A stretch of DNA of 54,460 nt from Paenibacillus phytorum (GTDB lineage Bacteria; Bacillota; Bacilli; Paenibacillales; NBRC-103111), in assembly GCF_013141715.1 (NCBI RefSeq), contig NZ_WHOA01000131.1, positions 1-54,460 of the forward strand, read 5' to 3'. The position numbers were made by a program, and so were the translations under genes. Positions 1 through 7,574 of this stretch are shown here, in pieces. Every line of letters starts with the position of its first letter. The stretch's first letter is position 1. The notes under the pieces are model-generated. The model was not told the DNA's origin and ran no database searches. It saw only the letters and a list, made by a program, of their open reading frames with translations.

Positions 1-25
1 CTACATTTGGGACAGCCCCCGGAAA

Positions 26-1699
26 TTATGATTGCATGTACATTAGTAATGAAAAACAAAGAATGCCCGTGATAACGAGAATGGTGTCCATACCTCGCCA
101 CTGTAAAGTGTTTTTCCTCAGCAGCAGCTGTTTGCCGTCGATTTTTTTCAGTTCCATCGCAATGGTCATTTGCTCTGCCTTATGAAACATAGCGAGCAGC
201 AAGGGGACGACCAGCGCCGGGATATCTCGTGAACGAACAATCCCCGGTCGGATTGATGCTTTGCCTCTGGCTCTTACGATGGCTGAGAACCGCTGCCACT
301 CCCGCAGGATGAGCGGAATGAAGCGGAAAATCAAGGAAACGGCCAAAGAAAACGATTCAACCGGCAGCTTAACTTTGCGGAAATATTTCAAGGCCCAATT
401 GAGCCCTTGCACGAGCTGACCATAAGGCGTCGTAACGGCTAGCCAATAGCCTGCCATGAGGACGAGAAACAAACGTGTCAACGTGAGTGCCGTGCTCCAG
501 CCACGCTCCGACGAGAAACCAAGCGGAAACTGCCCTTCAGCGGTTGACCAGTCCAGCCCTGCCAGAAGGATCGAAATGAACATGAAGATCAGGAATGGCA
601 GGGCGATCTTCATGCTGCCGCGAAGGACGGATCGCGGGAGGCCGAGAAACGCGAGGCTGAGGAGCAGCATGGCTGCCGCGAGGCCGCTCCACTGCTGCTG
701 CTGCATCGTCCCGATGACGAGCAGCAGGTAGAGCAGCCACTTCGCGCGCGGGTCGAGCCGCAGCATCGCGGCCTGCGGCGGCTTCGAGGCCACGCCCGCT
801 TCGCGCGTGGCCTGCTGGATCGGCGCTTCCGCTTGCGGCGCCGGCCTAGGGCTGGCGCTGGCGCATTCGCGCAGCGCCTCTGCGATCGCCGGCGCGGCAA
901 GCGCCGGCGTGAGCCGGTCCGGCGCGATGGCGATGCCATAGCGCGCCAGCTCTATAGCGGCCTCCACGCAGCTCGGGAGGCCGACCCCCGCGCGCGTCAG
1001 CACCTCCGGCGCGCGGCAAAGCTCTTCCGGCGAGCCGTCGAAGACGAGCGCGCCGCGGTCTAGAACGAGGACACGGTCCGCTAGCGGAAAGAACGTGTCC
1101 AGGTCGTGCGTGGCGATGACGAAGCCGCCACGCTCGCGCACGCGAATGATGCGCAGCAATTCGCGGACGGCTGCCGCCTCTAAGCCGGCAGTTGGCTCAT
1201 CCATGAGGAGCCAATCCGGCGCAGTGGCGAAGGTTGTGGCCAGCGCGAGCCGGCGCTGCTCGCCGCCGCTCAGCGAGAAAGGCGAGCGATCCATGGCGAT
1301 GACGCCACGTGGATCGAGATCAGAGCAAGCAACGCGAATGCGGCGCTCGCGTTCGTTCGCCCCGAGCCGGTAAGGACGCAAGGAGTACGCGAATTCTTGG
1401 CGTACACTGCGCGCGAACAGCTGCTGCTCGGGGAATTGAAATATCAGACCTAGACGCAGAAGATGGGCTTGGTCTACTTTCCGTTTGTGCCACAATGGCT
1501 GCTCATCAAGGGTAATCGTTCCTAAGGTTGGTTCCAGAATACCGGCCATGACCTGCAGCAGTGTTGATTTCCCAGAACCCGTATGACCAATCAACAAGGT
1601 CAGCGATCCTTCCGACAAGGTGAAGTTGATATCTTTCAGCAGTTGATTGTTAGGGTCATCCGGAGCATCTACCCGAATGTCCTGCAGAGCTATGGACAT
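26..1699 (-). CDS. ECF transporter fusion: ATPase (EcfA) joined to transmembrane EcfT
   Basis: Energising module of an energy-coupling-factor vitamin importer in the cytoplasmic membrane. Residues 1-240 form an ABC ATPase with Walker A GHTGSGKST (38-46), Q-loop Q88, signature LSGGE (143-147), Walker B LLMDEP (164-169) and H-loop His198. A proline/alanine-rich linker (about 270-310) leads into an EcfT domain that opens with LDPRAK and has several membrane helices. Its first coupling motif is normal (RARG); the second reads AMELKKI where families usually have AMEARG. A and T subunits are normally separate proteins, so the single 557-residue chain is unusual. It overlaps the upstream ATPase gene by 10 bp, so the two are probably translationally coupled. 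The middle of the gene (about 560-1340) is far richer in GC than its ends. Fusion and family are clear; biotin as substrate is inferred from the neighbouring bioY. Confidence 0.9.
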   Translation of the reverse strand: MSIALQDIRVDAPDDPNNQLLKDINFTLSEGSLTLLIGHTGSGKSTLLQVMAGILEPTLGTITLDEQPLWHKRKVDQAHLLRLGLIFQFPEQQLFARSVRQEFAYSLRPYRLGANERERRIRVACSDLDPRGVIAMDRSPFSLSGGEQRRLALATTFATAPDWLLMDEPTAGLEAAAVRELLRIIRVRERGGFVIATHDLDTFFPLADRVLVLDRGALVFDGSPEELCRAPEVLTRAGVGLPSCVEAAIELARYGIAIAPDRLTPALAAPAIAEALRECASASPRPAPQAEAPIQQATREAGVASKPPQAAMLRLDPRAKWLLYLLLVIGTMQQQQWSGLAAAMLLLSLAFLGLPRSVLRGSMKIALPFLIFMFISILLAGLDWSTAEGQFPLGFSSERGWSTALTLTRLFLVLMAGYWLAVTTPYGQLVQGLNWALKYFRKVKLPVESFSLAVSLIFRFIPLILREWQRFSAIVRARGKASIRPGIVRSRDIPALVVPLLLAMFHKAEQMTIAMELKKIDGKQLLLRKNTLQWRGMDTILVITGILCFSLLMYMQS

Positions 1700-2529
1700 A
1701 AGGTTGCCACCGCCTTAGCCAGCTCTTCCATATCTAGCGGGAGGAGGTCAAGCTGACAACCTTGCTGCAGTAGACCAATGGCTGTCTTGACCACAAAAGG
1801 CGGATCAAACCCTAATTCCATACATGGTGTCATGACCGGTAATTCTCCCCCTTCTCCATAAAAAAACGCTCTCGGCTCCCCATCAAAGCTTATCCGTCCC
1901 TCTCCAAAACCAACGACACGGGTGGCATCCGCCAACTCTTCCAAACGATGGGTAATCCACACAATCGTCATCCCACGTTTATTCGCTTCACGTACCGCTT
2001 GGCGTACTTCCTTCCTTGCCGCAGGGTCCAGCATCGCGGTCGGCTCATCTAATACAAGAATCTTTGGTTGAGCAGCAAGCGCTGCTGCGAGATTCACCAA
2101 CTGCTTTTGCCCACCGGATAACGTGTTAAGCGTACGCTCGATCGGGATCGTCAGTCCAACGGCAGACAAGGTTTCAATGTACCATTCTTTACGTGCTTCT
2201 GTGCTTAAATTCTGCCCATCCGGCAGGTAGTCAAGCTCTTCCTGAACCGTATCTCCAACAAACTGGGCATCCGGTATTTGCAGCACACCTCGGGTTAGCC
2301 TATGCTGGTTTTGTTTATGCACGAACTGCCCATCAGAGAGCGGACTTAAGCCCAGTAATACGCTGGCTAGTGTGCTTTTGCCGCTGCCATTGGGTCCTAT
2401 AACTACAATCCACTCACCCTGATGAATATCCATGGAGACATCAGACCACACTTGCCTTCCTTCTCCCGATTCTGTTCGATAGATCACGGAGGCTTTCTCC
2501 AAAGAAGCTAAAGTCTCACTGTTTGCCAT
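1690..2529 (-). CDS. ECF transporter ATP-binding protein (second EcfA)
   Basis: Second ATPase of the ECF importer, expected to pair with the ATPase half of the fusion protein encoded just downstream. Walker A GPNGSGKST is at residues 45-53, the Q-loop at Q84 in LQIPDAQF, LSGGQ at 137-141, Walker B ILVLDEP at 157-163 and the switch His at 194. The length of 279 aa is normal for EcfA. The ATG has an upstream AAAGGAA ribosome site on the minus strand. It is transcribed divergently from bioY; the 118 bp between the two starts contain a BirA-type operator, so both sides may be biotin-regulated. Co-location of A, A-T and BioY is the gene content of a dedicated biotin importer (BioMNY type). Confidence 0.92.
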   Translation of the reverse strand: MANSETLASLEKASVIYRTESGEGRQVWSDVSMDIHQGEWIVVIGPNGSGKSTLASVLLGLSPLSDGQFVHKQNQHRLTRGVLQIPDAQFVGDTVQEELDYLPDGQNLSTEARKEWYIETLSAVGLTIPIERTLNTLSGGQKQLVNLAAALAAQPKILVLDEPTAMLDPAARKEVRQAVREANKRGMTIVWITHRLEELADATRVVGFGEGRISFDGEPRAFFYGEGGELPVMTPCMELGFDPPFVVKTAIGLLQQGCQLDLLPLDMEELAKAVATLCP

Positions 2530-2544
2530 ATGTAAAATGTTCCT

Positions 2545-2572
2545 TTCACTTTCACAAAAGATGTGCTATCAT
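2545..2572 (+). promoter_or_regulatory. bioY promoter
   Basis: TTCACT (2545-2550) and an extended -10, TGCTATCAT (2564-2572), are separated by 16 bp between hexamers. The predicted transcription start near 2579 falls inside the BirA operator, which suits repression by occlusion. Confidence 0.55.
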
Positions 2573-2577
2573 CTGAA

Positions 2578-2610
2578 TTGTTAACCATTGTTGATCAAGT
2601 TGGTTGACAA
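2578..2610 (+). promoter_or_regulatory. BirA (biotin repressor) operator upstream of bioY
   Basis: TTGTTAACC (2578-2586) and GGTTGACAA (2602-2610) form an inverted repeat with a 15-bp spacer. This matches the Firmicutes BirA site (TTGTTAAC, 14-17 bp, GTTAACAA) with one changed base in the right arm. It overlaps the likely bioY transcription start and lies about 50 bp upstream of the divergent ECF ATPase start. Confidence 0.82.
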
Positions 2611-2647
2611 TACATCAACAATAACAGAAACAGGAGCGATGAACAAT

Positions 2648-3259
2648 ATGAAACTCACTCTACGCGGCGTTGTTTTTAGTGCACTATTTGCCGCTATTCT
2701 CGTTTTATTCAGCTTTGCGAAAATTTCTCTTCCTATGACACCCGTGCCTATTACATTGCAAACACTCGCGGTTATGCTGGCTGGCGGACTTCTGGGAGCA
2801 CGCTATGGATTCCTTAGTATGGCACTCGTTGTCGTCCTCACAGCCATCGGCTTTCCCCTGCTTCACGGGAATGGCGGTTTAGGTGTCGTCCTCGGACCTA
2901 CTGGCGGCTTCATTATGATTTGGCCTATTTCGGCCATGCTTATCGGTCTTATTTTACCTCGTATACGGATGAATGGCATCATGGGATACATCGCAGCATT
3001 CTTTGTCCTTGAAGTATTCGGCTCTCTCATTCTATATCTGGCTGGAGTTCCTTGGTTAATGTACAAAGTACCAACTTATACATTCGCCAAAGCTATGGCA
3101 GCAGCGTGCTATCCATTCTTACTAGGGGATGCTATCAAAGCCGTGGTTGCAGCACTCATCATTGCTCCTGTTCGCCAAGTATTTCCGCCACAAAGACTTA
3201 CGGGTTCCTCTTCACATAGCGTGGTTAAAAGTAATAGTCCTACAGATCTTAGCGTTTAA
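2648..3259 (+). CDS. bioY: BioY family biotin transporter (ECF S component)
   Basis: Membrane-embedded biotin-binding S subunit of an ECF importer. The BioY hallmark PMTPVPITLQTLAVMLAG is followed by GLLGARYG and several hydrophobic helices, including FPLLHGNGG and GPTGGF. Six membrane segments fit the family. The preferred start is ATG 2648, giving 203 aa, 11 nt after AGGAG (2632-2636); ATG 2639 is only 2 nt from that site. Longer TTG starts (from 2588) lie inside the BirA operator and are unlikely. Biotin uptake with repression by BirA-biotinyl-AMP is the expected regime. The C-terminal tail after VRQVFPPQR is serine-rich and not family-typical. Confidence 0.92.
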   Translation: MKLTLRGVVFSALFAAILVLFSFAKISLPMTPVPITLQTLAVMLAGGLLGARYGFLSMALVVVLTAIGFPLLHGNGGLGVVLGPTGGFIMIWPISAMLIGLILPRIRMNGIMGYIAAFFVLEVFGSLILYLAGVPWLMYKVPTYTFAKAMAAACYPFLLGDAIKAVVAALIIAPVRQVFPPQRLTGSSSHSVVKSNSPTDLSV

Positions 3260-3312
3260 GACTCTAGTTTCCATGAAGGTGGGACCGTTCACCTAACTAA
3301 AAATTAACGAAC

Positions 3313-3380
3313 AACGGCCTTACAGCCGTAGAAGATCTGAGCACATACTCAAATCTTTTACAGCTGGAAGGCCGTTTTTT
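3313..3380 (+). terminator. Rho-independent terminator after bioY
   Basis: Arms AACGGCCTTACAGC (3313-3326) and GCTGGAAGGCCGTT (3363-3376) pair with one mismatch and are followed by a T run. The 36-nt loop holds a smaller internal hairpin (AGAT..ATCT). Confidence 0.8.
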
Positions 3381-3545
3381 GTTTTGCTTTTCCGAGTGGG
3401 GATATCAAATTTTTACGATTTTGTAATGTGCAGCACGGAATTTTTATTCGATTGTAATGCCCTGACGTGTAAGCTAGTTCTTGTAGACAACAGCACGATG
3501 CAAACAACAGCGCAATCCAAACATCATCGAATAGGAGTGTTATAT

Positions 3546-5021
3546 ATGAAAAACAGCAAAAAGACATTAGCCGCATTAACGATCACAGCAACCGTAGGTT
3601 TATCAGCCATTCTTCCGTTCAATGCACTAGCAGCTAGTCCTTTCACGGATTCTGCCAACACAGCTCAAGTTCAAACAGCGATCGAACAATTAGCACAGCA
3701 GCAAGTTGTATCCGGGTATGAGAATAACACCTTCAAACCGAATCAGACTGTGACTCGCGCAGAGGTTGCCAAAATAGTCGCATTAGCGCTTCATGTGAGC
3801 ATGGACCCAGCTGCAGCCAACCATTTTAACGATGTAACGAAAGGCGATTGGTTCTATTCCTATGCAGTTGCCCTTGAGACTCTAGGTGCCATGAAAGATA
3901 CTTCCGGACAATTCCGGGGAGGTCAATCCATCACTTCCGATCAACTTGCTGACTTGATTGCGAACGTGTTAAAAGTTGAAAAAACAGCGGTAGAAAAGCT
4001 GCCAAGCTTTGCATCTATCACAGGCAGTCAAGTGACTCGTGGTCAAGCCGCTCTTCTTATCTTTGAAGCGCAGCAATTAGCTCCTATTCAAGTGACTAAG
4101 CTCCAAGCTTTGAATGCCATAACACTGCAAGTTACTTTCTCGGCACCTATTCCGGCGGCAGAATTGGAACTGGATCAAGCGTCCAAAAACTTTGTTTTTG
4201 ACAACGGCCTAGCGATCAATAATGTTCCACGGTTAAAAACAGGATCCAAATCCACCTACATCATACCAGTACCTACCCAAAAAGTCGGGACAACTTACAC
4301 GCTGACTTATAAAGGTAAGCCTGCTGGAACTTTCACAGCGAGCACGGAAAAAATTGCCCTGAAATCCACGGCGCAGGTAGCGAGTGATTTGTTTGAAGTT
4401 GAATCCCATTTGGCTGATGGTGTTGCTGATTACGGTTATGTGATTGCTGCTTACAGCAAAGGCCGCCCAGGTTCATTCATCGTTGACGAAAACAACACCT
4501 ATAATGGCAAAACGTATCAAATTCTTTCATCCATGCGTAACCGTCAGGTGCAAATTACCCCAGAGGGCGGCGCAACAATGACAGCGAACTACTTGCCATT
4601 CACACAAGCAACTGATGGCCGACAAGCACCTAAGTTTATCCTACCTAACGGTGAAACGTTCCATGCTGGTGTCAAATATACCGTTTCGGCTGACTGGGCT
4701 ACTCTCGCGAATCCAACTTTTACAGCCAAAGAAATCGCACCATTGACGATCCAATCTGCTGCCGCGGTTGATACGAAAACCATTGCTGTGACTCTTTCGC
4801 AAGATCCTAAGGATGAAATTTTCGTCTCCCGCCGTGTTACACTTACCGCAACTGACGGTACTGTGTTAACTGCTGAATACACGCTGACTTCACGTAAAGG
4901 CGCTGTAGGTACTTTCGCTCTTCTTAATAACGCTCAACTCGTTCCAGGCACTTCTTATACCATTGCTCCAGTAGGCAAATGGTCTAATGCAACAGGCGTC
5001 ACTTTGACTTTAACAAAATAA
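3546..5021 (+). CDS. SLH-domain cell-surface protein
   Basis: Secreted protein anchored to secondary cell-wall polymer by S-layer homology motifs. A signal peptide covers residues 1-30 (MKNSKK.. ending NALAA). SLH motif 1 (about 32-78) contains the TVTRAEVAKIV core; SLH motif 2 (about 93-145) starts FNDV and is more degenerate. The remaining 340 residues are beta-rich, with two Ig/adhesin-like segments that each open with a phrase like ITLQVTFS or IAVTLSQ. Start ATG 3546 has AGGAGTG 6 nt upstream and begins the signal peptide; upstream in-frame starts lack either. Two or three SLH motifs normally anchor such proteins, so two is minimal. The ligand or function of the C-terminal part is unknown. 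Confidence 0.85.
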   Translation: MKNSKKTLAALTITATVGLSAILPFNALAASPFTDSANTAQVQTAIEQLAQQQVVSGYENNTFKPNQTVTRAEVAKIVALALHVSMDPAAANHFNDVTKGDWFYSYAVALETLGAMKDTSGQFRGGQSITSDQLADLIANVLKVEKTAVEKLPSFASITGSQVTRGQAALLIFEAQQLAPIQVTKLQALNAITLQVTFSAPIPAAELELDQASKNFVFDNGLAINNVPRLKTGSKSTYIIPVPTQKVGTTYTLTYKGKPAGTFTASTEKIALKSTAQVASDLFEVESHLADGVADYGYVIAAYSKGRPGSFIVDENNTYNGKTYQILSSMRNRQVQITPEGGATMTANYLPFTQATDGRQAPKFILPNGETFHAGVKYTVSADWATLANPTFTAKEIAPLTIQSAAAVDTKTIAVTLSQDPKDEIFVSRRVTLTATDGTVLTAEYTLTSRKGAVGTFALLNNAQLVPGTSYTIAPVGKWSNATGVTLTLTK

Positions 5022-5043
5022 TCTTCACATTAAGATAGAGATC

Positions 5044-5075
5044 CGAGGGTACCTTGAATGAGGTGCTCTCGTTCT
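5044..5075 (+). terminator. Probable terminator between SLH gene and lipoprotein gene
   Basis: CGAGGGTACCT (5044-5054) and AGGTGCTCTCG (5061-5071) pair fully if two G-T wobbles are allowed, with a 6-nt loop and a short T-rich tail. It is weak, so read-through is possible. Confidence 0.5.
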
Positions 5076-5114
5076 ATTATTTATCCCTATCCCACAAATC
5101 CGAGGTGAATTCCC

Positions 5115-6287
5115 TTGTTACGTAAAAACCTTTCATTCCTGACATTACTGACTCCGCTCACACTGCTTCTTCTATTAATTGGCTGCGGGTCACGTCCCGA
5201 CGCGGCCGTTGGTTCCAACATCACAGCAACTTCAGCACCTGTTCCCACACCGTCAGTACCTTCAACAACACCTGTCGTTAGTCCAAAACCAATAAATACC
5301 ACTCCTTCCGATGCTTCCGAAACCATTTTGATGGTTACACACTCGAAAAGTGACTATCTATCTTTCTTAAACCCAGCTTCCGGCAGCTTCGAGAAACTCA
5401 TCGTCGGTCAATCTCCTTTCGCTATTGCGGAAGGGCCTAATCATCGCGCCTATGTATCAACAGCGGAAGGTATCGCTGTGGTGGATACTCAGTTACGTAG
5501 ACGCGTAGCCCTCGTGCCCTACCAAGCAGATGTAGGTAAACCTCAATTTGGCGAATATCGTCCCGGCGGCATGGGTATCGCTGTGTCGCCCGACGGCCGA
5601 TACGTCTATGTAGGTGTTTACTTACCCGGCAGAAGCAGAAGCCAATTAGAAATCATGGACACGGAGAATCTCGCCATGACAGGCAGTGTCACCGTCGGAA
5701 TCCGACCGTTCGATGTCATTGCCAGCCTTGATGGCCGTGAAGTTTACAGCATCGACCATGATTCTTACTCCGTGACGGCTATCGATCTTGCCAGTAACAA
5801 AGCTCGCACCCTTGAGGTAGCTCCGTATGGTCGCGGCGGATTCGAGAAGCCCCATTATGCGGCGGTTCGATCCGATGGCCGTCTACTTTTGCCTTACCAA
5901 GGCCGCGGCCTCGTCGTTCTTGACCCTGTCAGCGGCAAGTATGAGACGAAGCCGCTAACCGGCAACACGCATCAGGAGGGCGTTGCCCTCACACCTGACG
6001 GCAAACAGCTGCTCATCTTCGGCATCGGCTCTGCCGGCAGCGCAACCGGCAAGCCTAACTTAACAGTGCTGGACATAGCTACTCATGCTGAGAAAATCAT
6101 TCTTCTGGCCCGTATGCACCAAATGATCGCCACCAGCGCAGACGGTCGTTACGCCTACCTCACAGGCGGCGTTACTTATGCCGATACCGGTTGGAACGGC
6201 ATGACCGTTGTTGACTTGGCGTCTGGCGCAGTCCGCGACTTCGAGATCCCTGATTACCCTTTGGATGTGCAGCTGCTGAGTCGGTAA
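5115..6287 (+). CDS. Lipoprotein with YVTN-type beta-propeller
   Basis: Predicted lipid-anchored extracytoplasmic beta-propeller. Residues 1-23 are a lipoprotein signal ending LLIGC, with the lipidated Cys at 24. A Pro/Thr/Ser linker (about 30-70) follows. From about 75 to the end there are repeated blades of the YVTN/Lpp/YncE type, such as AYVSTAEGIAVVDT, VSPDGRYVYVGVY and FDVIASLDGREVYSIDHD. The start is TTG 5115, 6 nt after GAGGTGA, and it begins directly at the signal peptide. It probably stands alone or reads through from the SLH gene; both act at the cell surface. The family is mostly structural or binding and no catalytic residues are evident. Confidence 0.82.
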   Translation: MLRKNLSFLTLLTPLTLLLLLIGCGSRPDAAVGSNITATSAPVPTPSVPSTTPVVSPKPINTTPSDASETILMVTHSKSDYLSFLNPASGSFEKLIVGQSPFAIAEGPNHRAYVSTAEGIAVVDTQLRRRVALVPYQADVGKPQFGEYRPGGMGIAVSPDGRYVYVGVYLPGRSRSQLEIMDTENLAMTGSVTVGIRPFDVIASLDGREVYSIDHDSYSVTAIDLASNKARTLEVAPYGRGGFEKPHYAAVRSDGRLLLPYQGRGLVVLDPVSGKYETKPLTGNTHQEGVALTPDGKQLLIFGIGSAGSATGKPNLTVLDIATHAEKIILLARMHQMIATSADGRYAYLTGGVTYADTGWNGMTVVDLASGAVRDFEIPDYPLDVQLLSR

Positions 6288-6346
6288 GGTGGTTTTTCAT
6301 CGTTAAATAGTCTCATGCCAGCTTGAAATAATCTGGATCATTGCGC

Positions 6347-6557
6347 GGAAATAAGAGTCCCTAGAAGCTTCTATTTCGAGAAAAAGTAGCTAATGGTGGG
6401 AAATAAGAGTCTCCAGAGACTCTTATTTGATGCCGAACACAGTGAATCTGGAACATTCCGTGGAAATAAGAGCCCCTAGAAGCTTCTATTTCGAGAAAAA
6501 GTGACTATTGGTGGGAAATAAGAGTCTCCAGAGACTCTTATTTGATGCCGAACACAG
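6347..6557 (+). repeat. Tandem direct repeat, two 96-bp copies at 115-bp period, each with a perfect hairpin
   Basis: Copy 1 is 6347-6442 and copy 2 is 6462-6557, nearly identical. Each holds the 12-bp palindrome TAGAAGCTTCTA and, 3' of it, a 12-bp perfect stem AAATAAGAGTCT with the 4-nt loop CCAG. The second hairpin resembles a terminator but is embedded in the repeated unit and present twice, so a mobile or structured intergenic repeat is more likely. Confidence 0.8.
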
Positions 6558-6565
6558 CACAAATA

Positions 6566-6709
6566 AACTTTAATGATGCAAATCATCGTCTCAGCGGCTT
6601 TATCATCAAAATGATGGCCTTCAGACACTCTTTTATGATGTTTTACATCACTAAAGTTGTCCTCTTAACGGAAAACACCTACTTTAGCGATAAAAAACAT
6701 CGTTTCAGC
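6566..6709 (+). repeat. Paired palindromic units of the CTTTAGCGAT..ATCGTTTCAGC family
   Basis: Unit 1 starts ACTTTAATGATG (6567) and unit 2 ACTTTAGCGATA (6681), 114 bp apart; both continue to ..CATCGTYTCAGC. An outer inverted repeat AACTTTAATGATG (6566-6578) / CATCACTAAAGTT (6646-6658) encloses unit 1. Related hairpins recur at 28757-28834. With 6347-6557 this fills most of the 6288-6876 gap; I see no gene there. Confidence 0.6.
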
Positions 6710-6785
6710 CTCTGACGTGTAACTTTTCCGATAGTGAGAAGTCCATTTCGCCTCTCTCAGTTTATTTTGCATGTAATGTAAAACC

Positions 6786-6824
6786 AAAAGTCCCTTACCC
6801 GATAAACGGGCAAGGGGCTTTTTC
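6786..6824 (-). terminator. Terminator of the kinase/regulator operon
   Basis: Arms 6789-6801 and 6807-6819 (GCCCCTTGCCCG read on the minus strand) enclose a 5-nt loop with T-rich sequence on both sides. It sits 53 bp past the response regulator stop. Confidence 0.7.
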
Positions 6825-6876
6825 TATGGGATCTTGCTTTATGGGAAGTTGCTTAGCAAACGGCCGCATGCTTCCT

Positions 6877-7572
6877 TCACCCATGCTTCGCCATGTAGCC
6901 CACCCCAGGGTAGGTGACAATAATCTCCTGCCCCTCTGCAAGGCTCTTAATTTTTTGGCGAATTCTCGCTATCGTGACCCGCAAATATTCAACTTCATCG
7001 CGGTATTCACTTCCCCAGATTTCACTTAGCAGCTGTTCATGGGTCATAACTTTGCCCGCATGCTGCAAGAGCAAAGCAAACAAGTTATACTCGGTCTCCG
7101 TAAACTTAACCTCAATATCTCCCAGCCATATTCTACGCTGAGCAAGATTAGCCGTCACGGGTCCGAGCGTGATCTCGCTCGTTGTGACGGGCGTCGCCAT
7201 TCGGCCATCCATCCGGCGAAGAACTGCATTCACTCTAGCGAATAGTTCATCTAATGAGAATGGCTTCGTCAAATAATCGTCTGCTCCTAGGTTGAGTCCC
7301 TGCACTTTATCCGCCCCATTGCTTCGCGCAGTCAGCATGATGACTGGTACGCTGGAGTAGGAGCGCAGCCTTTTGAGCACGTCGAATCCGTCCATGCCCG
7401 GCATCATCAGATCAAGTAAAATCAAATCCGGATCAAATCCCTCAATCTTCTCAAGCGCCTCAGCGCCGCTTTGGCAGGCCAATGTTTCGAAATCCAACGA
7501 TTTGAGGTTCGCTGCAACGAAACGCACGATTTTCGGCTCATCATCAACGATCATAATCTTCTTCTTGTTCAC
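6877..7572 (-). CDS. OmpR/PhoB-family response regulator
   Basis: Cytoplasmic DNA-binding regulator. The receiver domain (1-120) has the acidic pair D10/D11, phospho-acceptor D54 in LLDLMMPG, T81 and K103 (LTKPF). The C-terminal winged helix (about 135-230) ends with the typical EYLRVTIARIRQKI and VGYMAKHG. The start is GTG 7572, with AAGGAG 8 nt upstream, lying within the last codons of the kinase gene; the kinase stop is only 2 bp away. This spacing makes them one transcript and cognate partners. The order kinase then regulator is the reverse of the usual PhoP-PhoR order. KdpE-like features are visible in the receiver, but no kdp genes are nearby, so the target is unknown. Confidence 0.92.
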   Translation of the reverse strand: MNKKKIMIVDDEPKIVRFVAANLKSLDFETLACQSGAEALEKIEGFDPDLILLDLMMPGMDGFDVLKRLRSYSSVPVIMLTARSNGADKVQGLNLGADDYLTKPFSLDELFARVNAVLRRMDGRMATPVTTSEITLGPVTANLAQRRIWLGDIEVKFTETEYNLFALLLQHAGKVMTHEQLLSEIWGSEYRDEVEYLRVTIARIRQKIKSLAEGQEIIVTYPGVGYMAKHG

Positions 7573-7574
7573 TT

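Noticed and set aside
610..1063. Several Arg-rich ORFs on both strands inside the ECF fusion gene
   Set aside because: GC-rich DNA gives long open frames by chance; the ATPase frame has all the motifs.
2588..2640. N-terminal extension of bioY from TTG 2588
   Set aside because: It overlaps the BirA operator and predicted transcription start and has no ribosome site.
6347..6557. A pair of terminators for the lipoprotein gene
   Set aside because: The hairpins are part of a larger duplicated unit, lie 60-250 bp from the gene and lack strong T runs.
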